From positions 1-64,000 of the forward strand of contig JAECUM010004354.1 of assembly GCA_016617855.1 (NCBI GenBank): DNA of 64,000 nt. The letters are read 5' to 3'. The notes under the pieces are model-generated. The model was not told the origin of the DNA and did no database searches. It saw only the letters and a program-made list of their open reading frames with translations. The position numbers were made by a program, and so were the translations under genes. This DNA comes from Megalonaias nervosa (lineage: Eukaryota > Mollusca > Bivalvia > Unionida > Unionidae). Below, piece by piece: positions 57,245 to 64,000 of the stretch (positions are counted from its first letter, which is position 1; every line of letters begins with the position of its first letter).

Positions 57245-57660
57245 TTAGATAAAATTAATTGCAATCTCATCATTAGCGTGAGAAGGATGCTTGTCAAACT
57301 GTAAAATAAAATTTAAAAAATTAAATTTAGGCTGGGACATCGGTTTAATGAACATTATACAATAATATCTACAAGCAGAAGTTCCAACAGGCTGGAGTTG
57401 ATTGGACGAATAATATATTATTTTATATTTTTTGTTTATATATTTTTTTATTGCGTAGCTCGGAGGAAGTCCAAACGAGTCAAAATAATTGTTATTATAA
57501 ACTGCTACCCAATATGTACCAGATCCGTCATTGAAATCTTGTGTATTTATCACACAAGAACCTACAGCTGGTACAGCGCTAAGTTCATCTTTGGAATAAA
57601 CTCCGTGGAATCCGGGAACCGATCCTAACTTATCAAGTATATCAAAGTTACTTAGCGGGG
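57245..57660 (-). pseudogene. Adenain-like cysteine protease with altered active site
   Basis: N-terminal PLSNFDILDKL and FHGVYSKDEL (57650-57590) lead into GTYWVAVYNNNYFDSFGLPP and QLQPVGTSACRYYCIMF. Adenain-type maturation proteases have GTHWVA; the codon here is TAT, so the catalytic His is Tyr. The catalytic Cys of SACxYYC remains, but the following Gly is Arg. No ATG opens this frame; it overlaps the end of the upstream pX-like gene in another frame. Likely inactive. The role would be capsid-protein maturation. Confidence 0.8.
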
Positions 57661-57840
57661 TGGCCGTGTTCCCGGCAATGTTAGTCCTCGCCCTCCCATT
57701 CCCAGCAGATTTGGCAGTATACTTCCTGCTAACCCCGCTAAAAGTAAAGGAAGAAATCCTCCTTGTTTTGTTCGAGGACGCTTTGTTTTCCTTTTCTCGA
57801 CGATTTTGTTTTTCGTTGTGTCATTATATTTATCAGTCAC
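57652..57840 (-). CDS. pX-like small basic protein
   Basis: 62 residues: basic N-terminus (EKRKTKRPRTKQ) followed by GGFLPLLLAGLAGSILPNLL, a hydrophobic amphipathic stretch. This layout matches the adenovirus pX/mu-like or membrane-active small proteins of adintoviruses. Intact. Confidence 0.65.
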   Translation of the reverse strand: MTDKYNDTTKNKIVEKRKTKRPRTKQGGFLPLLLAGLAGSILPNLLGMGGRGLTLPGTRPPR

Positions 57841-57893
57841 ATAAAATTAAACTTACAAAATTACCTGTTACCATCGACATTTACAATTTATCT

Positions 57894-58297
57894 TTAAACT
57901 ATTTTTTTTATTCCACTGCCGCGAATGATACCATGACCTTCAACTGCTTTTTTCGTTGCGTCAGATATTGCTCCAGACGCTGCTGCTAGTCCTAATGTAC
58001 CTAAGACCGACAAAATTTTAGGTAAAAACGTTCTGGCTATTACAAATAGTGCCGGACCAAAGAAACCACCTTGTTTTGCCATCGCTGTTATTTGTGCGGC
58101 ACTTAAATTTAAAACAAAAGGTTTTTACGATCGTACCTGTTTACTTGTTTTTTGGTTAACATTAATTTTGTTAAAATACCCTTGGAAATGTCAGGGTTGA
58201 TTTTTAATGATACCTGCCTATGCTTTTTAACAGCAGCTGCTAATTTTTTAACTTGACCATCAGTCAAATATATTTCTTTTACAATATATTTTGTCAT
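57894..58297 (-). pseudogene. Second pX-like protein, frameshifted
   Basis: First part (58297-58109) has LTDGQVKKLAAAVKKHRQ and KLMLTKKQVNRYDRK; the second part (58110-57894) is in another frame with LSAAQITAMAKQGGFFGPAL, then a Gly/Ala-rich hydrophobic stretch and GHGIIRGSG. In related elements these form one protein: LTDGQ..K...A......I.I and the KQGGF hydrophobic tail. The shift is near 58120. Probable core or membrane-active virion protein. Confidence 0.65.
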
Positions 58298-58298
58298 C

Positions 58299-59854
58299 TT
58301 ATATTAAAGTTACAGATAAAACTTGTACTCTCATTTTACCGCCAACAGAATCAATCGTAATAAATCTGTCTCTGATCACTAGCGCGTACACGTATAACTG
58401 TGCCACTGGAACTACTCCGAGTGTCCAATTAATTTCAATATCAGCTGTCGAGTCGACAGCTCGCTCGCTATGTTTACTAACATCAAAATAAAATATTGGA
58501 TAAAGTGTACGAAATTCCTCTACTGATATCTGAGATCCATCTCCAACATCCTGATATTTTTGCACTGCGTCGAGTAGATACATATAAGGTCTAGTAATAT
58601 TTTTATTAGCGTCATCTGCAAAATTACATTCTATCGCTCGTTCCGGATATTGCTTCGAATTTAGTCTAGCATATATTCGTCTCACATCAGCATTATCAAA
58701 TATCGCATTATTTTGTTGTTGGTTACCGCGTCGCTCTTGTCGCTGAAATACAACAAATAATTGCCTCGGCAGTTGTTCACTTGATGTTGTTGTAACTCGC
58801 CATGTGTAGTCGGTAGTATTTGGGACTGCTGTTTGATATATTTTATGTTGCTGAAAATAAATTCTGTTTGTATGTTTTTGCAGCATATCATTTAATTCTA
58901 ACATTTTAGTGACTGATGGTGTTATTCGTGGCATCCAAAGTGCAAGTTTATTTATAATAAACTGTACATCAGCTCCGCCTGACTTAAAGAGGCAGTCGTT
59001 TTGTTCTGCTCGATCTAAAATAAGTGTATGTTTAACTCAACGAAATACTTTATCGTAATCGCGACAAAAGCCGAAAATCATACTTAACGGCAGCATCATT
59101 GTAATTTCACGTGATCCTTCTGTAAGTTCTTTTCTTCTAGCAAAACCTTCATTTTAACGTGCATTTCTTATGTTAATTGTGTTATGGATTAAATCTAACA
59201 TTACAACAGCGTTCGCAGCTGCACTGGCGGTGTTATACCAAGATTATTACAAGCAGCAGTAAGCGAGACTCTTACAACGTCTACATTAGCGTCCGCATCT
59301 GGTGCGGCTATACCTAGCGCGGCTGCATTTACAATAAGAAAAGTTCTTACAATTATAAGATCTGCAGCGGCATCAGCTCCGTGTAATAAAACACCTTTCG
59401 AGAAATGTTCGGTCAATTCAGCTGAACCACGTCCAGTATCTTTAAACCACATCATATTAGTTGCAGTTGATCTTGAATAATCATCGGAAAACGAAACAAT
59501 ATTTAAGATTGTACTTGCAACCTGTAAGTGACTTGAAATATCCTCAACAGTTTGATTGGCCAGTTGATATCGGGCTATTTTGAATAAGCACCAACCATTA
59601 TTTATAAGAACTACTTCTGTTCCAGCTGCAATTGCAACAGGCGGATTGGCCACTGTCATAATCTGACCGCGAACTTCTAACATTGCCTTATGTGGCAGTA
59701 GAAATACATCTTCGTCTCGAGTATTAAATGTTCTAATACCAGCTTTATTTGGTTCATTAGAATTTTCATCGAGATACTCAACATACTCAAATTCTGTTAC
59801 AGTGTCATCGGTGTCATAAGTTTCTGCTAAATCGAGATAATTTTTAACAGACAT
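58299..59854 (-). pseudogene. Major capsid protein, double jelly roll, broken in the middle
   Basis: The N-terminal part (59854-59201) has FLLPHKAMLEVRGQIM and NNGWCLFKIARYQLAN; the middle includes LPLSMIFGFCRDYDKV; the C-terminal part (58934-58299) has YPIFYFDVSKHSERAVDS and VAQLYVYALVIRD. This succession is that of Polinton/adintovirus hexon-like capsid proteins, about 510 residues. Breaks: a frameshift near 59205-59220, TAA at 59154-59156 and TGA at 59037-59039. Its start is preceded by the same taataaataaca leader as the minor capsid gene. Confidence 0.88.
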
Positions 59855-59855
59855 T

Positions 59856-59867
59856 TGTTATTTATTA
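59856..59867 (-). promoter_or_regulatory. Leader motif of the major capsid gene
   Basis: taataaataaca on the minus strand, one base from the ATG, preceded by a tatataat box about 20 bp upstream. The same 12-mer stands directly before the minor capsid ATG. Confidence 0.5.
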
Positions 59868-59900
59868 GATTATATAAAATTTTATTGCGGCGCTGTTACT

Positions 59901-60272
59901 TTAGATATTAATTTTTGTATGATCTGCTCGCCCTTTGGTGATAAAAGTTTTTTTGTTGTTGTTATCATAGCACATTGAGTTTTTTTTTGTTGGAGCGATT
60001 TCTGATATAACTTGTTTTATCTCAGATGTAGACGGTGCGCCTTTTATTTTATCAGTAATTTTTTGTCCCACCGCAGTTCCAGCAGCAGATGCAGCTCCAG
60101 TTGCAAAAGCTTTACCTGCGTCAAGTGCAATTGGTGCAACTTTACGCGCTATTCCCGGAGCATTTTCAATAATTTTAGTAAATATATTTCCAGAAAATCC
60201 TCCAACTATTTTTCTTCTGTAAATTTTTTTCTCTGTTTCATTATATCTAAGGTTGTATAATTTTATTGCCAA
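59901..60272 (-). CDS. Small Gly/Ala-rich virion-type protein
   Basis: 123 residues. Basic start (RYNETEKKIYRRKIVGG), then FSGNIFTKIIENAPGIARKV, an amphipathic stretch, and an Ala/Gly-rich stretch ending TAVGQKITDKIKG. It lies between the two capsid genes, its ATG directly abutting the stop of the minor capsid gene. Composition suggests a pVI-like internal protein, but this is position-based inference. No break seen. Confidence 0.5.
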   Translation of the reverse strand: MAIKLYNLRYNETEKKIYRRKIVGGFSGNIFTKIIENAPGIARKVAPIALDAGKAFATGAASAAGTAVGQKITDKIKGAPSTSEIKQVISEIAPTKKNSMCYDNNNKKTFITKGRADHTKINI

Positions 60273-61034
60273 TCACGAAGTGATCACGCGTAAGTATAAA
60301 TAGTAAGTAACAACCTCGTTATTCAGATCCAGCTGTCGTCCAGATTGATCTGTCAACTGCATATTTATTGTTGCTATTTGATTTTCAACATTTAGCAGAT
60401 AATAAATAACTTGCCGCGGACTAATTTGCATGAGCGATCCTGGTGAAACTTCTCACGAAAAACTATATATCGTTTGTCCTTTACTACCCTGGGCTGAGTA
60501 AGATCCAGAAGCAATAGAGCAATTTATTAATATTGTGTTTACGTCAGTTATATTTACCGGTAGTTCACCATCAAATGTTATAGTTTGTTCTGTGGTTGAT
60601 CCATATTGCTTGTGAGTAAATCCAATCAGCGATGCTATGCTTGTTGCTGATGAAAAATCTATTATCAAATTATTTTTTAATGTTATTCTAGCGCGTAATG
60701 TGTTATAGTTTGGTGTTAGCTCAAAATTGTCTGATACTCCTCCATTTTTCGTTATTAATTCGCGTGTCGTCTTATTTAAATCAGTTACGTTGTAGGCTTC
60801 TTGCGGAATTTTAGCCGATTTCCACGTAGGTCCTGGAGCTGGAGTTAAAGTAAAATCAAATTTATCGTTTGCACCAGTTTTTACGTTAGCCATAGAATGC
60901 CAGCACGTGCAGGAAATTAGTCCAATTTCATACTGTTTTTCAGTATCAAGTTGTATTGGCGGAATATAATTTGCTGAAAAATTTGCGCTATCTTTAGCGG
61001 CTGTACTAGAGTCTAGTAATAATGTTGTTGACAT
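60273..61034 (-). pseudogene. Minor capsid (penton-like) protein with in-frame TGA
   Basis: Starts MSTTLLLDSSTAAKDSANFS; then LDTEKQYEIGLISCTCW, IPQEAYNVTDLNK, and the late core INCSIASGSYSAQGSKGQTI. After a TGA at 60453-60455 the same frame stays open for about 60 codons with SPRQVIYYLLNVENQIATI and LTDQSGRQL, which is the expected single-jelly-roll C-terminus, to a stop at 60273. The penton-type protein would form capsid vertices. Only this one lesion is seen. Confidence 0.8.
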
Positions 61035-61046
61035 TGTTATTTATTA
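61035..61046 (-). promoter_or_regulatory. Leader motif of the minor capsid gene
   Basis: taataaataaca on the minus strand directly before the ATG, with an AT-rich box upstream; identical to the 12-mer in front of the major capsid gene. Confidence 0.5.
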
Positions 61047-61051
61047 TATTT

Positions 61052-61738
61052 TTACAAAATTAAGTCGCGGTGTAAAGTTTCGTATTCGTCCGATGTTAAT
61101 AAATTTTCTGATCTTAGATGATCTAATATATCAATAATTTCATTATCAATTTCAGCGCCAACATTTCCAGCTTCTTTTGACGATATCAGTAGCATTAATC
61201 TGCCTATCATTTCAGTAACTGATGCAAATATTTTTACACCGGTTCCTGTTTTTGCTTTTACATCTTCTCTATATTTTTTAACGCGACTTTCATCGACTGA
61301 TTTAAACTTCCTGTGAAATTTCCACCCTTTACCATATTCTTTTCCTCTATAATCTTCCGCTGTTATGTGAAAGACATAAGCGATAATACCTTTCCTAATT
61401 ATATCAAAAAGCGGAATTATATCTTCTTCTTTTTTAGTTGTGCTTAATTTAGCGTCAGCATTATTACTATCTGCAATCATATTTTCTAAATCACTAATAA
61501 ATTTATCGTATCTTTCTTTTGACCAAGTTCTTATATTATCAATATCGTTTATATTATTATCTTTTAAAAAATTATTATATTCCTCATCTGTTATTTTATC
61601 ATTTGCTTTTTTTCTAAAAAAAATTATTTTTTCACCAACTTCCATAAACTTTACTGTTAACTCGCCGACTCTTTCTTGCTCTTGTTCAATATCCTCTAAT
61701 TTTTTCTGATAATTTTCCTGACGCAGTCCTAATTTCAT
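61052..61738 (-). CDS. Coiled-coil / charged protein, possibly continued from the upstream frame
   Basis: 228 codons. A heptad-like charged start (QKKLEDIEQEQERVGELTVK), then acidic and basic stretches, GKGWKFHRKFKSVDESRV, and an end with NEIIDILDHLRSENLLTSDE. Overlaps the 3' end of the next gene by 53 bp in another frame. Either two overlapping genes, or one long coiled-coil protein split by a single shift near 61690-61740. Family not recognised. Confidence 0.55.
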   Translation of the reverse strand: MKLGLRQENYQKKLEDIEQEQERVGELTVKFMEVGEKIIFFRKKANDKITDEEYNNFLKDNNINDIDNIRTWSKERYDKFISDLENMIADSNNADAKLSTTKKEEDIIPLFDIIRKGIIAYVFHITAEDYRGKEYGKGWKFHRKFKSVDESRVKKYREDVKAKTGTGVKIFASVTEMIGRLMLLISSKEAGNVGAEIDNEIIDILDHLRSENLLTSDEYETLHRDLIL

Positions 61739-62156
61739 GTGAAGTTAATTCTGCTAATCTTCTTTTGAATAAAATTGGATTATTAATCAGTCGATTTAGT
61801 TCATTTTGTCTAGCAACAGGATCAGCAATATTTGCTACAAGAGCCTCAGCCAACATTCTTTTTTCCGTATCAGATCTATCAATAATTTTTCCAGCAGCAG
61901 CTTCTTGTTGTTCTTTAACTAAACCAAGTAAACCTTTTTCCTGTAGTTGCTTAAGTTCTTCTTCTGACAGTGGTTTAGTTTCAGGATGTTTTCCAAGTAG
62001 TGCTTCAGTAACTGGTTTGAGAATCGTAGCTGTTGTTTCTGCAGCAGTTACTTGTCCACGTCGTGCTTCCTGCACTTTTTGCTTAAATACTGCTTGAGAT
62101 TGAGCAAGTTTTTTTAGATCTTCTATATGTTTTCTGTACTTTGCTCGTTTATTCAT
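61686..62156 (-). CDS. Coiled-coil protein, Glu/Gln/Lys/Ala-rich
   Basis: 156 codons: MNKRAKYRKHIEDLKKLAQS start, an Ala/Thr-rich linker, LSEEELKQLQEKGLLGLVK and KRMLAEALVANIADPVARQN, ending LTSHEIRTASGKLSEKIRGY. Strong helix propensity. Next to the packaging ATPase; a virion or scaffold role is conceivable but is inference. Confidence 0.55.
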   Translation of the reverse strand: MNKRAKYRKHIEDLKKLAQSQAVFKQKVQEARRGQVTAAETTATILKPVTEALLGKHPETKPLSEEELKQLQEKGLLGLVKEQQEAAAGKIIDRSDTEKRMLAEALVANIADPVARQNELNRLINNPILFKRRLAELTSHEIRTASGKLSEKIRGY

Positions 62157-62203
62157 AATTATTATATATAAATTTTATAAAATTTTAAGAAGTGGAAAAC
62201 ACC

Positions 62204-62877
62204 TTACTGCAGATAACTGTCAATACAACAGCGAGACATTTTAGTTGGATCATGTGTAAGTTTATCAAATAAGAAAAAGTTATATTTATCTTTTGTAGCT
62301 TTATGATATAATTCAAAAAATTTATCTTTTATTACGTCACCACATTGCTTGTTTGCAATATTTCTAACGTCAACATTGTCCAGTCCGGGAAATAATATAA
62401 AACAACCAGTATTTCGCCGAATAAACCTATCAACATTATAAAAACCTTGAGCTAAATAAACAAAATTAGATTTTTTATTTCGAGACAGTGAAAAATACGA
62501 TCTTATTTTGTTCATTTCTACATTGTTTAGCGGAATATCGTCAAAAACTACTATCTTATGTTCATCTGAGTCGATTAACTGGAACAAGATCTTCTGGTTG
62601 TTTGATAATAAAAAAAATATTCGCCAGCCTCAAGATCATCACGAAGTTTATTATTATATTTGCTTAGTAGCTCGTTCTTATCTTGCTGCGGATTAATTGT
62701 ATAAATATAAACTCGATCGTAATTAAAATTATTACCAAGAAGTAAATTCATAAGCAAATTTGTTTTTCCCGATCCAGTTCGCCCAACAATAAGATAATGA
62801 CAATCTGGAAGTTCGTTGTTATGTTTATGTTTCACCAACTGCTCTGTATCAAAATTTAATATCGTCGATTTTGCCAT
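62204..62877 (-). pseudogene. A32-like (FtsK/HerA) packaging ATPase, frameshifted
   Basis: The N-terminal part (62877-62575) has CHYLIVGRTGSGKTNLLMNL (Walker A); the second part (62587-62204) has HKIVVFDDIPLN (Walker B) and SNFVYLAQGFYNVD (sensor-like), and ends near the usual length of about 220 residues. The parts are in different frames; the shift is near an A/T run at 62608-62618. The function would be pumping the element's DNA into capsids. Confidence 0.87.
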
Positions 62878-62945
62878 TGTTTGTTATATAATTTATGTTA
62901 TATTAAACTGACTAATGTTGACAATTTTACGTAGGACAATAAATA
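62878..62945. promoter_or_regulatory. Divergent promoter between ATPase and fibre gene
   Basis: 68 bp, AT-rich, with tatataa on the minus-strand side (tatataacaaac before the ATPase ATG) between two divergent start codons. The only place where both transcription directions of the element must start so close together. Confidence 0.45.
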
Positions 62946-64000
62946 ATGAGCTACTGTACAAAATCTGGAACATTAGTAGACAATTCAACGTCAAAAACTG
63001 AAAGTACAACAATAACAGACGGCAAGATTAATTTTTCAGGTTACCTGAAAAAATCCGGTGACACAATGACAGGAAACCTGTTTATGTCAAATCAACCACT
63101 TCCAGGTTTAGAAACAGCGTATCCACCAATAAATGTTAATAACACACAAGCTGTCAGTTATGCACAACTAAAATCTGTTGATATTAATAAACAATCATTG
63201 ACAGGAGAAACTTTAAGCGGTAACTTAGATATGTCAGAAAAAAAAAAATTTGGAGACCAGGTATCCACCAGCAAACTTAAATTATACACAAGCGGTAAGT
63301 TATGCACATTTGAGGTATGTGGATGATAACAAACTTGATAAAATCGGTGGAACGGTTATAGGTAATATCAACATGTCAGGAAAAAAATTATAAATTTAGA
63401 GACTGCGTATCTGCCAGAAAACTTAAATCAAACACAAGCCGTAAGTTATGCGCAGCTAAAATCAGTTGACGATAATAAACTTAACAAAGCCGGCAATACA
63501 ATGACAGGTAACCTTACAATGAACAATAACTCAAAAATTACTGGATTACCAACAACCTCACCACCAGTTAATGATGCTGATGCTATCAGTTATGCTCAGT
63601 TAAAAGAAGAACTTACCCTGTATTTTAAAAAATCTGGTGGACCAATGTCAGGTAACATAAACATGAGAGATAAAAAAAATAACTACTACATATGTTCCAA
63701 TTAGCCCTAATGATCTGACAAATAAAGCGTATGTTGACAGTCTGTCTAGTAGTATAAAACGAACTAAAAACAATGTTGGATATATTCCAATACTTTATAA
63801 AGCAACTGACAATCGAGTTGGGTTTGAGGTAAGCGCATCAGCATATTATCTTGAAAATTATCCTTATTACGCTTTCTCTAATAGACATGAGCGGACGACA
63901 AACGGAGAAGTTGAAAACTTTTGGATTAAAATTAAATGTCCTACTGCAGTTGCTATTTGGCAATTTCATTTGCGAGGCCGATTAAACTCTAGTGTTGGTC
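62946..64000 (+). pseudogene. Fibre-like repeat protein, frameshifted, runs off the window
   Basis: ATG at 62946. A repeated module KKSGDTMTGNLFMS ... PP.N....AVSYAQLKSVD occurs at least three times (near 63045, 63340 and 63485), then ISPNDLTNKAYVDSL and a non-repetitive C-terminal part up to the edge. Such beta-structured modules are typical of tail or fibre shafts in phages and in adintovirus-like elements, with the end domain binding a receptor. Frame changes occur near 63260-63330, near 63390 and near 63680. The missing end lies beyond 64000. Confidence 0.75.

Larger units (their letters stand above)
52300..64000 (-). mobile_element. Polinton/Maverick (adintovirus-like) element, decayed, truncated by the window edge
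   Basis: Co-location of protein-primed polymerase B, retroviral-type integrase core, adenain-like protease, double-jelly-roll capsid, penton-like capsid and A32-type packaging ATPase is diagnostic of Polintons and adintoviruses. Most genes are on the minus strand in compact order with short AT-rich spacers; the fibre gene and integrase are on the plus strand. At least ten frameshifts or stops are spread over the large genes. The left boundary is approximate and the right end is not in the window. Confidence 0.9.

Noticed and set aside
59037..60455. Recoded UGA codons in the capsid genes
   Set aside because: Other stops (TAA, TAG) and frameshifts in the same element are better explained by decay or sequence error than by recoding.

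Overview
This is a low-GC, repeat-dense piece of an animal nuclear genome. Introns with GT/AG borders, tRNA-derived SINEs, DNA transposons, many minisatellites and a Polinton/Maverick element all point to a marine invertebrate. A lophotrochozoan, possibly a bivalve mollusc, is my guess from repeat style only. There is no bacterial-type operon outside the viral-like element.

Layout. Positions 1-18012 (+) hold the exons of a carbonyl-reductase-like short-chain dehydrogenase (CBR1 type) spread over 16 kb. Its introns carry at least eight different minisatellite families (units of about 25, 33, 32-34, 34, 60, 35, 41 and 64 bp). The copy looks broken: an in-frame stop and frameshifts. The promoter and first exon (1-2160) exist a second time at 28258-30172, an old duplication into which separate small transposons have since inserted. 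Positions 18-28 kb are mostly non-coding, with SINEs, MITEs, LINE scraps and one unrecognised coding remnant near 25.6-26.0 kb.

Positions 30.2-32.6 kb carry a repeat made of diverged ~150-bp units, split by a 1.4-kb insertion; an uninterrupted inverted copy lies at 47.5-48.5 kb. At 34.5-39.8 kb a decayed RecQ-like helicase is interrupted by a complete 3.4-kb pogo/Tigger-type transposon. That transposon has an open transposase frame, matching terminal inverted repeats and a TA target duplication, and a young SINE has landed inside it. A decayed DUF6589-type gene (41.3-42.8 kb), two SINEs, a MITE and a 28-bp minisatellite follow.

Positions 52.4-64.0 kb are the left and central part of a Polinton/Maverick (adintovirus-like) element that runs off the right edge. 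Reading leftwards on the minus strand it has a packaging ATPase, two coiled-coil proteins, a penton-like minor capsid protein, a small glycine/alanine-rich protein, the double-jelly-roll major capsid protein, two pX-like basic/hydrophobic proteins, an adenain-type protease, a zinc-ribbon protein, a protein-primed DNA polymerase B and one unknown gene. An integrase core lies on the plus strand at 56.4-56.85 kb and a fibre-like repeat gene on the plus strand at the right. Nearly every large gene carries frameshifts or stops, many at homopolymer runs, so this is a relic or an error-prone assembly. Notable points are a catalytic His-to-Tyr change in the protease, a NUMOD1-like segment beside the integrase, and a shared leader motif just upstream of both capsid genes.
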